64,000 bases of DNA from SKVR01 sp037441525 (GCA_037441525.1 JBBISA010000009.1:24504-88503), one strand, 5' to 3'; counted from the stretch's first letter, positions 35,797 to 45,901 are shown. Notes: generated by a model from the letters alone, not told the origin. A program made the numbers and translations.

Positions 35797-38187
35797 TTAC
35801 CTGATAAGGTTGCCAATGCGCAGGCCAAAATAAATTGTACGGGGCATATTGGGGCCATACATATAGCCGGGATCGCGACCATCGCCAAAATCAAAGTCTT
35901 TCTGGTAGGAATTAAACGCATTTTTCAGACCGGCAAAAATCTCAAGGCCGGTATTGTTGAACCGGGTTTTATAACTCAGTCGTGTACCCATATCGAAGAA
36001 ATGGCTACTCACTCTGAGTTCACCCGCTTCGGGGTTCTCCGATTCAGGCCCGAAATAGGGTACAAGCATTTTTCCGATATAATTGCCGCTAACTGATAAT
36101 TCAAAATTTTTTGGAAGCTGAAAGTAAGAAGTAATAAAGCCATATTGATTGGGGCTGCGGAAGAATCGTGTTTCATTAAATTCATGCACTTCGCTATACA
36201 ATGCCTTCTGGATGGTAAAACCAGCTGTTGCGCGCATTTTCCGACCAGGCATTACATTTATTTCTGTGTTTATACCTGATACCTTTGCATAGCCATCTGC
36301 ATTTTGTCGGGTGTATTCAACAATACCATCTTCATCAGGTTCGCCATAATGGAGTACAAAAGGATTGGTAAGACGGGTGAAAAAACCTTCTACAAGAAAT
36401 CCAACTAAAGTATTGTCAATAAAGCGGTTATAATCCAACGAAGCCATATAACTGCTGCTGGTTTCGGCTTTCAGACTGGGATCGTTGCGATGTAGCACCT
36501 GCCTTGCACCAGAAGTTAGAATGTGAAGGTCTTCATCGAAAATCTGCGGGGCGCGATACCCGGTAGACCACCCTGCACGTGCCTGTAATTGGGTAGTTAG
36601 TTTGTAAAGAAAGTTTACCCTTGGGCTAAAAACATTGCCTGTCTTGGGATTGAAATTCTGTTGTTTATCTTCAACCTGGTAATTATCAAAACGGCCACCA
36701 ATTGACACCGATAGCTTGCTAATAACAATATCGAATTGGGCAAAAACACCTGCAATATTAATAATCTGGTCTGCCACAATGGTATTATCAGTATAAATCG
36801 TCTCAGCAGGATTCAATGGATTTAATTCAGGGTAACCCAGTTTCTGGTCGAGCATGGTTTCGCCCGAAAGCTCAGCACCGGCCGTAAAGGTTGACCAGTC
36901 CAGAATGGCTTTGTATTGAGCGCCGGTATTGTAGGTAAGATTAAGGGTGTTTCCGTAATCAGACAGAGATTGGTTTGCTCCATAGTATGTATCGCGGTTG
37001 ATATGCTGGGCAGAGGCAAAAAGGGTAAACAGGTCGGTATGACGAAAAAACTGGTTGTAACTTGCAGAGCCCGTGGTTATTTTATGACCGGCCGACTCAG
37101 TAATTACCGCCATGTGAGGCAACTTATCAAAATCGTTTCCACCCCGGCGCTGTTCACTGATATTAAAAAAATCGACTGCCAGTTTCCCTCTCATTCCAAA
37201 ACGTTGAAACATTCGTGCACCGAGGGTGGTGTTTTTAATCATCCCCATTTCAGAAAAATCATCTCCATTGGCATCGAAAGGAGCTCTTTCACGATGGTGG
37301 CCAAACATAGAAAATCCGGTACGGCTGTCGAGAGTTACAATTGATGTGTTAAAAGAGATGTTGCTGTCCGGAGCACCTGTACCTTCACCCGACATACCAA
37401 TCCCAGAAATCCCGCTACCTAGACCCACTTCGTAGTTATTTATCATTGGGTCTTTAAGGATTACATTAATTGTGCCTGCGATGGCATTACTGCCATACAC
37501 AGCCGAACCACCGCCGCGCACAACTTCTATTCGTTCTATCATGTTGGCAGGAATCAATTCAAGGCCATATACACCTGCCAGCCCACTGAATATTTTTCTG
37601 CTGTTGATAAGCACCTGAGAATAGGGCCCTTCCAAGCCATTCATCCGAACCTGGGTAAACCCGCAATTCTGGCAATTATTTTCCATCCTGAGGCCCGGAG
37701 CAAAGTTGAGAGCTTCTCCAAGGTTGACTGAATGGGTTGAATTAAAGAGATGGGGACCAAGGGAATTAACAATCACAGCTGATTCATATCTTTTTTTCTC
37801 ATTGCGGTCGCCGGTAACAACCACCTCTTCGAGACCCAGCAAATCGGGCAATAACTCAAAAGTTACATCTTGTGTTATCCCGGCCAAAACGTCTACTTCT
37901 ATTTCCTGGGGCTTATAACCAACATACCGGGCCACCAGAATAAGCCTTCCTTCGGGTAGGTTTGTAATTTTAAAATGCCCTGTTTCATCAGCAGTAGTGC
38001 CCAAAACTGTCCCTTTTACCAAAATGGTAACGAAAGGGAGGTGTTCGCCATCGGCCATTACATGCCCCGTAATAACGGCATTTGTTCTTCCTGATGGTTT
38101 AGAAGGATACTCTGTGGCAAAAGCAATATTTTGCAATCCAAGAAAAAAAAAGAAAAATGCAATTGAAATAGTATGTCTGATTATCAT
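35797..38187 (-). CDS. TonB-dependent receptor with CxxC plug motif
   Basis: This is an outer membrane TonB-dependent receptor (796 residues from ATG 38187). A signal peptide is followed by a carboxypeptidase-like regulatory domain (about 35-115, ITGHVMADGEHLPFVTILVK), a plug domain (about 120-240) and a 22-stranded barrel. The plug carries NNCQNCGFTQVRMNGL with a CxxC pair, a motif shared by a group of Bacteroidetes receptors whose substrates are mostly unproved. A TTG at 38193 would add only two residues. It lies downstream of another receptor but is separated from it by a terminator. Metal or metal-complex uptake is likely from the context, not shown by sequence. Confidence 0.93.
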   Translation of the reverse strand: MIIRHTISIAFFFFFLGLQNIAFATEYPSKPSGRTNAVITGHVMADGEHLPFVTILVKGTVLGTTADETGHFKITNLPEGRLILVARYVGYKPQEIEVDVLAGITQDVTFELLPDLLGLEEVVVTGDRNEKKRYESAVIVNSLGPHLFNSTHSVNLGEALNFAPGLRMENNCQNCGFTQVRMNGLEGPYSQVLINSRKIFSGLAGVYGLELIPANMIERIEVVRGGGSAVYGSNAIAGTINVILKDPMINNYEVGLGSGISGIGMSGEGTGAPDSNISFNTSIVTLDSRTGFSMFGHHRERAPFDANGDDFSEMGMIKNTTLGARMFQRFGMRGKLAVDFFNISEQRRGGNDFDKLPHMAVITESAGHKITTGSASYNQFFRHTDLFTLFASAQHINRDTYYGANQSLSDYGNTLNLTYNTGAQYKAILDWSTFTAGAELSGETMLDQKLGYPELNPLNPAETIYTDNTIVADQIINIAGVFAQFDIVISKLSVSIGGRFDNYQVEDKQQNFNPKTGNVFSPRVNFLYKLTTQLQARAGWSTGYRAPQIFDEDLHILTSGARQVLHRNDPSLKAETSSSYMASLDYNRFIDNTLVGFLVEGFFTRLTNPFVLHYGEPDEDGIVEYTRQNADGYAKVSGINTEINVMPGRKMRATAGFTIQKALYSEVHEFNETRFFRSPNQYGFITSYFQLPKNFELSVSGNYIGKMLVPYFGPESENPEAGELRVSSHFFDMGTRLSYKTRFNNTGLEIFAGLKNAFNSYQKDFDFGDGRDPGYMYGPNMPRTIYFGLRIGNLIR

Positions 38188-38354
38188 TTTCAATGTTTAT
38201 GGTTTATTGTAGATCGACTTTTGAGGATGCTTTATTTACTTGCTTGCATCTGATTGAAGATGATGCAAAATTATAACTACCCCATGTACCATAAAATCCC
38301 CAATAATGGTGAATCTACCCCAGATTACTCCCTCTATTAGGGGTGATAAAATAT

Positions 38355-38391
38355 AAAAAAAGGCAACCAGACCTTTTGGCCAGTTGCCTTT
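38355..38391 (-). terminator. Terminator between the two receptor genes
   Basis: On the minus strand, AAAGGCAAC and GTTGCCTTT pair around a loop of about 15 bases and are followed by a T-run. It separates the upstream receptor from the downstream one, so each has its own transcript. Confidence 0.85.
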
Positions 38392-38415
38392 GGAAAAAAC
38401 GGGTTAATAATAGGG

Positions 38416-40680
38416 TCAGAAAAACCATCGGTAAGTGATGTTGATATTGCGGCCAGGCATAAAATAATTCCGGTCTTCAATTCGGGAAAGATGGTCGCGA
38501 TAGCGGGTGTTCAGAGCATTATCAACTCTGAGAATGAGAACATGGCGCCCCCTGGCATTGAGCCTGTAGCCAGCCTGCAAAATAACCAAAGTATAACCGT
38601 TGGTAATGTCTTCTTCGGGAGCAACACGATTTTGCGCTGCAACTGCTTTAAACCCTGCACCAAGCCACCCTCTTCCAAAATCATATTCCAGTGCACTATT
38701 GAACCTGAAAGGGGGGATAACAGGTAAGTTTTCACGTGTTCTGTCTTCCTTTTCTCTTATCCCTCTTACATAATCTAAACTTGTTTGCAAAGTGAGTTGT
38801 GGCGAAATGTTGATGGAAGCAGCGAGCTCGCCGCCCGAAAGCATTGCTTCTGACCCCATATATTCAAATACTGGATAACCCGATATTGCATCGACGCGTC
38901 CGGTGGGTTGAAAAACAATATAGTTACGGAAATCGTTAATAAACCCTGTAACCTCGATTTCAAAACGTTCTTTTGAATACTTTATGAACAGGTCGGCACC
39001 ATGGCCAATTTCATCCTTCAGATTCACATTACCCAATTCGTAGGTGCCTGCTCCAAGATGTGGCCCGTTGGCAAAGAGTTCTTCTACCATGGGGTTTCGG
39101 TGCGAACCGGCAAGTTGGGCCCCTATTTCGATACCTTCAAAAGGCCTTATATTGAGCCCCAGAGAGCCTGAATAGTTTAATGAGCTGCGCCCTTGCGAAA
39201 CATTGGGGAACTGTGCATTGGAAATTGCCTGCGAATGATTAAAGTCCAGCCTGATACCAAACTGCATCCTTAGGATATGCGAAAGCGGTACTTCCTGAAA
39301 GGTAAAAGCCGCCAGAGAGAATCGCTGTTCGCCTGGAGTGTATATATCGTTGCCCAATATATCGATTCGCTGACCAGAAAGGTTAAAACCAACAGCTCCC
39401 CGGTCGAAAATATTAAATGCCCTGTGTTGAAGGGTAAGGGTTGAACTGGACGCAACCATATCATATTCAAGACCAACTTCTTCGGTTTTAAAACCAGGCA
39501 TGATCTGTTCTGTTTCTATTTCCTGCTGATCGAATTTGGAAATATTAAACCTGAGCTGGGCTTTATTGAAAAAATTACGATTCATTTCACTGGAAAAACG
39601 ACCCTGCAGCGACAATCGTCTTGCCCAAATTTCAACCGAATGATCGGGATCGTCAGGAGAATCGGGTATTTCAAATAATTGGTCGGATAATGAAAAACTT
39701 AGTCCTCCTGTCAGGTTCTGACGTTCTAGTCCCCATCCCAGAGCACCATCGAAATTTCGCATGGAAGTGCCCGGAAGAGCACCGTCGGGAGTAGTGAGAT
39801 CGCCTGCCTGCCTGCCTGCAAACCTTGCGGTAAAGGCATTCGTGGTGGTTCCATAGGTTACTCTCCCAAAACCGGCTCCCATACTGTTCATGCTGGCCCC
39901 CTGCCCTGAAAGAACACCGGTAATACCCTGATCCCAATGATCCGGAATATCGGTGGTCATGAGGTTGATAACCCCACCTAAAGCACTTGAACCATAAAGC
40001 AGACTGGCTGGCCCACGCACTACCTCTACCCTGCTGGCAACCATCGGATCGAGTGAAATGGAATGGTCGGCCGATGTGTGAGCTATATCGCCCATTCTTT
40101 CTCCGTTTTCAAGCACCAGAATACGATCGCCGTCCATTCCTCTTATTACAGGGCGCGAGGGTGCTGACCCCATGCTGCGCATAGCAATTCCAGGCTGGCC
40201 ATTGAGCATCTCTCCAAAAGATGGTTCACTTCGCCGTTGTAATATTTCGCCGGTAAAAATATTATTGCTCTGGTACCTGAAACCCCTTGCTGTTGGCGAG
40301 GCGGTTAGTACTACCTCATCGAGGTTTATCCCCGTGGTTTCAAGTTCTATATCCACTTCAATACTCCGGTTAATTATGGCTTCAAACTCAACCTGCGCTC
40401 TCGCATAGCCAATACTCTGAACCAGCAAAGTATGCTTTCCCAGGGGGAGATTGGTAAGGATGTAATGCCCTGAAGCATCAGTTATGGTTCCTATTCGCGT
40501 CCCTTTTATCAACAGATGGGCAAAGGGGATGTGCTCACCGGTTTTCTTTTCAATTACATGGCCAAAAATATTGGCATCGGTAGGTGGGCGTATTTCAGTT
40601 GGGGTTGAAGAAATAACATAACCGATGTTTACAGCAACCCCTGACAGGAGCAGCAGCCCCATATAAAAATATCGTTTCAT
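38416..40680 (-). CDS. TonB-dependent receptor, ZnuD-like
   Basis: This 754-residue outer membrane receptor has a signal peptide, a carboxypeptidase-like domain (about 35-115, NIFGHVIEKKTGEHIPFAHL), a plug and a barrel ending MPGRNINITYRWFF. The plug segment RPVIRGMDGDRILVLENGER is followed by GDIAHTSADHSISLDP and VEVVRGPASLLYGSSALGG; this histidine-containing pattern is characteristic of ZnuD-type receptors, which import zinc. ZnuD-like identity is by resemblance. The small His-rich membrane protein is encoded upstream on the same strand, consistent with metal uptake. No Zur-type operator was recognised. Confidence 0.87.
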   Translation of the reverse strand: MKRYFYMGLLLLSGVAVNIGYVISSTPTEIRPPTDANIFGHVIEKKTGEHIPFAHLLIKGTRIGTITDASGHYILTNLPLGKHTLLVQSIGYARAQVEFEAIINRSIEVDIELETTGINLDEVVLTASPTARGFRYQSNNIFTGEILQRRSEPSFGEMLNGQPGIAMRSMGSAPSRPVIRGMDGDRILVLENGERMGDIAHTSADHSISLDPMVASRVEVVRGPASLLYGSSALGGVINLMTTDIPDHWDQGITGVLSGQGASMNSMGAGFGRVTYGTTTNAFTARFAGRQAGDLTTPDGALPGTSMRNFDGALGWGLERQNLTGGLSFSLSDQLFEIPDSPDDPDHSVEIWARRLSLQGRFSSEMNRNFFNKAQLRFNISKFDQQEIETEQIMPGFKTEEVGLEYDMVASSSTLTLQHRAFNIFDRGAVGFNLSGQRIDILGNDIYTPGEQRFSLAAFTFQEVPLSHILRMQFGIRLDFNHSQAISNAQFPNVSQGRSSLNYSGSLGLNIRPFEGIEIGAQLAGSHRNPMVEELFANGPHLGAGTYELGNVNLKDEIGHGADLFIKYSKERFEIEVTGFINDFRNYIVFQPTGRVDAISGYPVFEYMGSEAMLSGGELAASINISPQLTLQTSLDYVRGIREKEDRTRENLPVIPPFRFNSALEYDFGRGWLGAGFKAVAAQNRVAPEEDITNGYTLVILQAGYRLNARGRHVLILRVDNALNTRYRDHLSRIEDRNYFMPGRNINITYRWFF

Positions 40681-40827
40681 AAAAATACTGACTAATAGCG
40701 TTTATACTCTCTTAAATCGGGAAATAGTCTTTACAGAATTAACACAATCGTTACCTTCTGATAATTGCAGGGATAAAAATTTGACCGTTGCAAATGGTAT
40801 GGGTAATAGATGCCGATTGTGATTAAT

Positions 40828-41193
40828 TCAGATGCCTGCTGGGGGGCCCCGGAGATAGGTTAATCCGGAGAAAACTCCCCGGGCCAAGGGCTGAGCAACA
40901 GGGAAATTCAGTTTTAAGATGCCTGGATAAAACCCGATTGTAATTAAGGCGGGCCACCATAATGCCCAAGCTATCTGGCTTATTGTTGAAAGAATGGAGC
41001 ATTCAATTGGTGTATGTTTATGGTCCTGGAAAGGAGTATTACCCCAGCCCGATTTCTGATAAGGATGAGCATGCTGCATAACACATCCGTTTTCGAGCCT
41101 ATGAAAATGCCAATTGGCCGCCTGATTGTAGAACAACCACAATACCTGGGGTAAGGTAATCAGAAGCATTATCTTTTTTATCCTGATGGCCAT
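40828..41193 (-). CDS. Small His-rich inner membrane protein
   Basis: No named function is known to me. The 121-residue protein has two hydrophobic segments (about 7-24 and 75-95) flanking a periplasmic-type region rich in histidine: HFH (29-31), HAHPYQK (41-47) and HKHTPIE (58-64). Similar short proteins with HAHP and HxHT motifs ending in an RGPP-like tail occur in Bacteroidetes next to TonB-dependent receptors. ATG 41193 is preferred over an upstream TTG. The position before a ZnuD-like receptor suggests a role in metal handling; this is inference. It probably shares a transcript with that receptor. Confidence 0.78.
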   Translation of the reverse strand: MAIRIKKIMLLITLPQVLWLFYNQAANWHFHRLENGCVMQHAHPYQKSGWGNTPFQDHKHTPIECSILSTISQIAWALWWPALITIGFYPGILKLNFPVAQPLARGVFSGLTYLRGPPAGI

Positions 41194-41393
41194 GTAGATT
41201 AAATTTGCTAAGAGGCATTTATTATTGCTTGAAAGCAAACAACCAAAAGATGAATTTGGTTCGCAAAAGTCGGTTTTGTGGTTTTTTTGCCATCGACACC
41301 AGAAAAAATCAAAAAAAAAATCTCGAAAAAATCAATCAGTTCAGAATGAAGGATAATAATCAATCCAGGGGGTGTGCGAAACCATTTTTTTTA

Positions 41394-41401
41394 TAATTTT
41401 G
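41394..41401 (+). promoter_or_regulatory. Promoter -7 element of ileS
   Basis: TAATTTTG matches TAnnTTTG exactly and is followed by CGCC; the same TATAATTTTGCG string occurs before pyk. It lies about 77 bases before the ileS start. A -33 TTTG is not clear. Confidence 0.6.
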
Positions 41402-41477
41402 CGCCTTTAATCGAAAAGCCTGCCTGGGATGATTTTCAGGGGGTTAATTTTATTACTGCAAATCAGTATAATAATCA

Positions 41478-44400
41478 ATGAAAAAAAAGTATCCGGAATA
41501 TAAAAGGCTAAATTTATCGCAGATTGGGAAAGATGTTCTGAAAAACTGGGAAGACAACAGAGTATTTGAACAAAGCCTTGAAATTCGTCAGGGGCACAAG
41601 CCCTGGGTTTTCTACGAAGGCCCCCCGTCGGCCAATGGAATGCCCGGCATTCACCATGTTATGGCACGTGCCATCAAGGATATTTTTTGCCGCTATCGCA
41701 CCCAGAAAGGATATCTTGTAAACCGCAAAGCGGGTTGGGATACGCATGGATTGCCCGTTGAAATAGGTGTTGAAAAATTGTTGGGAATAACCAAGGAAGA
41801 TATAGGCACCAAAATCTCCATTGTTTACTATAACCAAGCCTGCCGCAAGGATGTAATGAAATATAAGGACAAATGGGACGAACTTACCCGTATTATGGGG
41901 TATTGGGTTGATCTTAATGATCCATACATCACTTTCGACAATAAATATATTGAAACCGTTTGGCACCTTTTGAGCAAGCTGTATGAAAAAGGGCTGCTCT
42001 ACAAGGGGTATTCCATACAACCCTACTCGCCCGCGGCCGGAACCGGATTGAGCATTCATGAGCTTAATCAGCCGGGTTGCTACCGTATGGTAAAAGATAA
42101 TTCGGTAACCGCACAGTTCAAAGTTGTGCGCAACGAAAAATCCGAATTCCTGTTTGCTGATGGAGAAACTGAAGTTCATTTCCTGGCCTGGACCACCACA
42201 CCCTGGACACTACCCAGCAATACCGGCCTTGCAGTAGGTAAAAATATCGACTATGTTAAAATTGCCACTTTCAACCCTTATACCTTTGTTCCCGTAACGG
42301 TTATTTTAGCCAAAGACCTGATAAACAGCTTCTTTGATCCAAAAAACGCAGCACTTGCCCTGGAAGAATACAAAGAGGGCGATAAAAAAATTCCCTTTAA
42401 AATAGTAAAGGAATACAAAGGTGGCCGGTTTGAAAATATCCGTTTCGAGCAACTAATACCATCTATCCTGCCAGAAGAGGGTGACCCTTTCAGGGTTGTT
42501 TTAGGCGATTTTGTTACCACCGAAGATGGTACCGGTATTGTACACATAGCTCCAAGTTTTGGCGCCGACGACTTTAAGGTGGGCAAACAATACAACCTGG
42601 GAGCACTTACCATGGTAAACAAGCAGGGTAGGTTTATTGATGAAATGCCCGAATTTGGCGGTCGGTATGTTAAACCGGAATACAACACCGAAAACCCTGA
42701 CGAACGTCGGGTTGACGTTGATATTATTATAAAACTGAAAACCGAAAACAAGGCTTTCAGGGCCGAAAAATACGAGCACTCCTATCCCCATTGCTGGCGA
42801 ACCGACAAACCTATCCTTTATTACCCGCTCGACTCATGGTTTATCCGTACCACCGCACTAAAGGAAAGGATGATAGAGCTCAACAAATCCATTTACTGGA
42901 AGCCTGAATCTACCGGAACAGGTCGTTTCGGCAACTGGCTCGAAAACCTGCAGGACTGGAACCTGAGCCGCTCGCGTTACTGGGGTGTTCCACTTCCGGT
43001 TTGGGCTTCAGAGGATCGTGAAGAGATGGTGTGTATCGGGTCGCTCGAACACTTGAAAGAAGAATGTGAAAAGTCGGTAAAGGCAGGTTTTATGGCTGCC
43101 AATCCCCTTGCACAATTCAAACCCGGCGATATGTCGGAACAGAATTACAACCTCTTTGATATCCACCGGCCCACAGTAGATGCAGTTGTGCTGGTATCGC
43201 CCAAAGGCAAAAAAATGTTTCGCGAAACCGACCTGATTGACGTTTGGTTCGACTCTGGTTCAATGCCCTATGCCCAGTTTCATTACCCCTTCGAGAACAA
43301 AGAGTTGTTCGAACAGAATTTCCCTGCCGATTTTATTGCTGAAGGGGTTGACCAAACGCGTGGCTGGTTTTTTACCCTTCATGCCATTGCTGCAATGTTG
43401 TTCGATTCAGTTTCTTTCAAGACAGTTGTTTCCAACGGGCTGGTGCTCGACAAAAACGGCAACAAAATGTCGAAACGACTGGGTAATGCAGTGGACCCGT
43501 TCGATACCATTGAAAAATATGGCCCCGACGCTACCCGTTGGTACATGATTACCAATGCCCAGCCCTGGGATAACCTTAAATTCGATATTGAAGGAGTTGC
43601 TGACGTGCAACGCAAATTTTTCGGAACGTTATACAATACCTACGCTTTCTTTGCCCTTTATGCCAATATCGATGAGTTTATCTACAAGGAAGCTGAAATG
43701 CCACTTGAAAAGCGTCCCGAAATTGACCGTTGGATACTTTCAGAACTCAATACCCTTATAAGCAAGGTTGATGAAAGCTATAACGACTTTGAACCTACCC
43801 GTGCCGGTCGGCTTATTCAGGAGTTTGTTGATGAACACCTGAGTAACTGGTATGTGCGCCTTTGCCGTCGCCGTTTCTGGAAGGGGGAGTATACCGACGA
43901 TAAGATTTCAGCCTATCAAACCCTTTATGCCTGTCTTGAGGTTATTAGCCAGCTTTCAGCCCCAATAGCACCTTTCTTCAGCGACCGCCTGTTTACCGAC
44001 CTCAATAACATTACAGGCCGTTACAGGGTAAATTCTGTTCACCTTACCGATTTCCCGGTAAGTAAGCCCCAGTATGTTGACCAGGACCTGGAGCAACGTA
44101 TGCAACTGGCCCAGAAAATATCATCGCTGGTTTTGGGGCTGCGCAAAAAGGTAAATATAAGAGTACGCCAACCATTACAAAAGATAATGATACCCGTGCT
44201 GGATGCAAAATTCCGTACCCAGCTCGAAGGGGTTGAAAATCTTATCCTCTCAGAAGTAAACGTTAAGCAACTCGACTATCTTACCGATACTGCAGGAGTG
44301 CTTGTAAAAAAGATAAAACCCAATTTTAAAACCCTTGGGCCAAAATTTGGCAAGCTTATGAAATCTATCGCCGCCGCAATTAATAATTTCGGGCAGGAAG

Positions 44401-44840
44401 AAATAGCAACCATGGAACAAAACGGCAGTTTTACCATATATGTTGAAGGCGAAACCATTGTTCTGGCTCATGAAGATGTGGAAATACTCTCGGAAGATAT
44501 CCCCGGATGGCTGGTAGCTGCTGACGGACGCATTACTGTTGCTTTGGATGTTACTATTACAGCAGAACTTAAGCAGGAAGGAATTGCCCGGGAACTCATT
44601 AACCGTATTCAAAATCTGAGGAAGGATAAAAACCTCGAAGTAACCGATAAAATAGAGCTTTGGGTTGAGAAACATGACCAAATAACTGATGCAATAGTCA
44701 ACAATAATGAGTATATTTGCTCAGAAACATTGGCTTTGAATCTGCATTATTCTGATAATTTGGAAAACGAAGAACACGTTGAAGTTGAAATCGATGATGA
44801 TGTTAAAACCAGAGTGTTCATTCGTAAATTGAGTAACTAA
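41478..44840 (+). CDS. ileS: Isoleucyl-tRNA synthetase, IleRS2-type with GXHH motif
   Basis: IleRS charges tRNA-Ile. The 1120-residue length and sequence style fit the eukaryote-like IleRS2 type rather than the short IleRS1. The class I signature reads PGIHHVMARA, where GIHH (57-60) stands in place of HIGH; KMSKR is at 663-667. Editing and anticodon-binding domains follow, with an extra C-terminal domain after about 850. IleRS2 enzymes are mupirocin resistant, and those with the GXHH swap have been reported as hyper-resistant. The gene starts an operon with the DksA-like gene (23-base gap) and lspA. Confidence 0.97.
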   Translation: MKKKYPEYKRLNLSQIGKDVLKNWEDNRVFEQSLEIRQGHKPWVFYEGPPSANGMPGIHHVMARAIKDIFCRYRTQKGYLVNRKAGWDTHGLPVEIGVEKLLGITKEDIGTKISIVYYNQACRKDVMKYKDKWDELTRIMGYWVDLNDPYITFDNKYIETVWHLLSKLYEKGLLYKGYSIQPYSPAAGTGLSIHELNQPGCYRMVKDNSVTAQFKVVRNEKSEFLFADGETEVHFLAWTTTPWTLPSNTGLAVGKNIDYVKIATFNPYTFVPVTVILAKDLINSFFDPKNAALALEEYKEGDKKIPFKIVKEYKGGRFENIRFEQLIPSILPEEGDPFRVVLGDFVTTEDGTGIVHIAPSFGADDFKVGKQYNLGALTMVNKQGRFIDEMPEFGGRYVKPEYNTENPDERRVDVDIIIKLKTENKAFRAEKYEHSYPHCWRTDKPILYYPLDSWFIRTTALKERMIELNKSIYWKPESTGTGRFGNWLENLQDWNLSRSRYWGVPLPVWASEDREEMVCIGSLEHLKEECEKSVKAGFMAANPLAQFKPGDMSEQNYNLFDIHRPTVDAVVLVSPKGKKMFRETDLIDVWFDSGSMPYAQFHYPFENKELFEQNFPADFIAEGVDQTRGWFFTLHAIAAMLFDSVSFKTVVSNGLVLDKNGNKMSKRLGNAVDPFDTIEKYGPDATRWYMITNAQPWDNLKFDIEGVADVQRKFFGTLYNTYAFFALYANIDEFIYKEAEMPLEKRPEIDRWILSELNTLISKVDESYNDFEPTRAGRLIQEFVDEHLSNWYVRLCRRRFWKGEYTDDKISAYQTLYACLEVISQLSAPIAPFFSDRLFTDLNNITGRYRVNSVHLTDFPVSKPQYVDQDLEQRMQLAQKISSLVLGLRKKVNIRVRQPLQKIMIPVLDAKFRTQLEGVENLILSEVNVKQLDYLTDTAGVLVKKIKPNFKTLGPKFGKLMKSIAAAINNFGQEEIATMEQNGSFTIYVEGETIVLAHEDVEILSEDIPGWLVAADGRITVALDVTITAELKQEGIARELINRIQNLRKDKNLEVTDKIELWVEKHDQITDAIVNNNEYICSETLALNLHYSDNLENEEHVEVEIDDDVKTRVFIRKLSN

Positions 44841-44863
44841 GTAAATTATAACACCCTACTGAT

Positions 44864-45259
44864 ATGGAAATCAAAAAAGAAAAAACCAGGTATTCAGATG
44901 AGGAACTTCAGGAGTTCAAAGCCATAATACTCAAAAAACTTGAAGAAGCTAGAACCGGGCTTAAAATCCTTACTGAGGCATATACCACCCAAAATGCCAA
45001 CGACACCAATGATACTTCGCCCTCCTTTAAAATTCTGGAAGAAGGCTCTCAGGTACTTTCAAAAGAGGAAAACAGCCAACTGGCTGCCAGACAGCAGAAA
45101 TTCATCCGTGATCTGGAAAATGCACTTATCCGTATCGAAAATAAATCATATGGTATTTGCAGAACCACCGGAAAATTGATATCCAAAGAAAGACTCCGCA
45201 GTGTGCCCCATGCCACCCTTAGCATTGAGGCCAAACTTAACCAAAACCTAAGAAAATAA
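44864..45259 (+). CDS. TraR/DksA-like protein, degenerate zinc finger
   Basis: This 131-residue protein has the coiled-coil of DksA/TraR (about 10-95) and the C-terminal finger region starting YGICRTTGKLISKERLRSVP. The normal four-cysteine zinc site is reduced: Cys99 remains, but the other positions read T102, H116 and T118, so zinc binding is doubtful. This form is the usual one in Bacteroidetes beside ileS and lspA. DksA-type proteins act in the RNA polymerase secondary channel; the role of the degenerate form is not established. lspA begins one base after its stop. Confidence 0.9.
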   Translation: MEIKKEKTRYSDEELQEFKAIILKKLEEARTGLKILTEAYTTQNANDTNDTSPSFKILEEGSQVLSKEENSQLAARQQKFIRDLENALIRIENKSYGICRTTGKLISKERLRSVPHATLSIEAKLNQNLRK

Positions 45260-45901
45260 ATGCTCAGATTTAACAAACACTATATCCCTTTTCTGGTCGT
45301 TTTTTTGGTTTTACTTATCGATCAGGTGACCAAAGTAATTGTTAAAACTACTATGACCCTCGGACAGGACATCCCTGTTTTTGGAGATTGGTTTATTATT
45401 TACTTCATAGAAAATGAAGGAATGGCTTTTGGGATGAAATTTGCCGGAGAATATGGAAAGCTGGGGCTAAGCATCTTTCGAATTGTGGCTGTTATCTTTA
45501 TTGGCTGGTATTTGGCAAAGCTTATCAGCAAAAATGCCCCTGCCGGGCTTATTGCCTGTATTTCGCTGATAATGGCCGGTGCCATGGGCAACATTATCGA
45601 CAGTGCCCTTTACGGGATGTTATTTTCTGAAAGCTCCTTTATACAACCGGCCGTTTTTATGCCCGAAAGCGGTGGATACGCCACTTTTCTTCATGGCAAA
45701 GTGGTCGACATGCTATATTTTCCTATTATTAAAGGAAATTTTCCATCATGGTTCCCTTTATGGGGCGGACAGGAGTTTATTTTTTTCCGGCCCGTCTTCA
45801 ACATTGCCGATTCTGCCATCACTACAGGAGTTTTTATTCTGCTGATTTTTCAGAAAAGGTTTTTTGCTTTTGAAAGGCAACAACCCAAAGTAACAGAGTA
45901 A
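45260..45901 (+). CDS. lspA: Lipoprotein signal peptidase
   Basis: LspA cleaves the signal peptide of diacylglyceryl-prolipoproteins in the inner membrane. It has four hydrophobic segments and the two catalytic aspartate motifs GNIIDS and NIADSAIT, plus LLIDQVTKVIV at the N-terminus. At 213 residues it is longer than E. coli LspA because of a loop between the two catalytic motifs, typical of the phylum. It starts directly after the DksA-like stop codon, so translation is coupled. Confidence 0.96.
   Translation: MLRFNKHYIPFLVVFLVLLIDQVTKVIVKTTMTLGQDIPVFGDWFIIYFIENEGMAFGMKFAGEYGKLGLSIFRIVAVIFIGWYLAKLISKNAPAGLIACISLIMAGAMGNIIDSALYGMLFSESSFIQPAVFMPESGGYATFLHGKVVDMLYFPIIKGNFPSWFPLWGGQEFIFFRPVFNIADSAITTGVFILLIFQKRFFAFERQQPKVTE

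Noticed and set aside
38200..38300. Leader of the CxxC receptor as a cobalamin riboswitch
   Set aside because: No conserved B12-box or multi-stem pattern could be seen.
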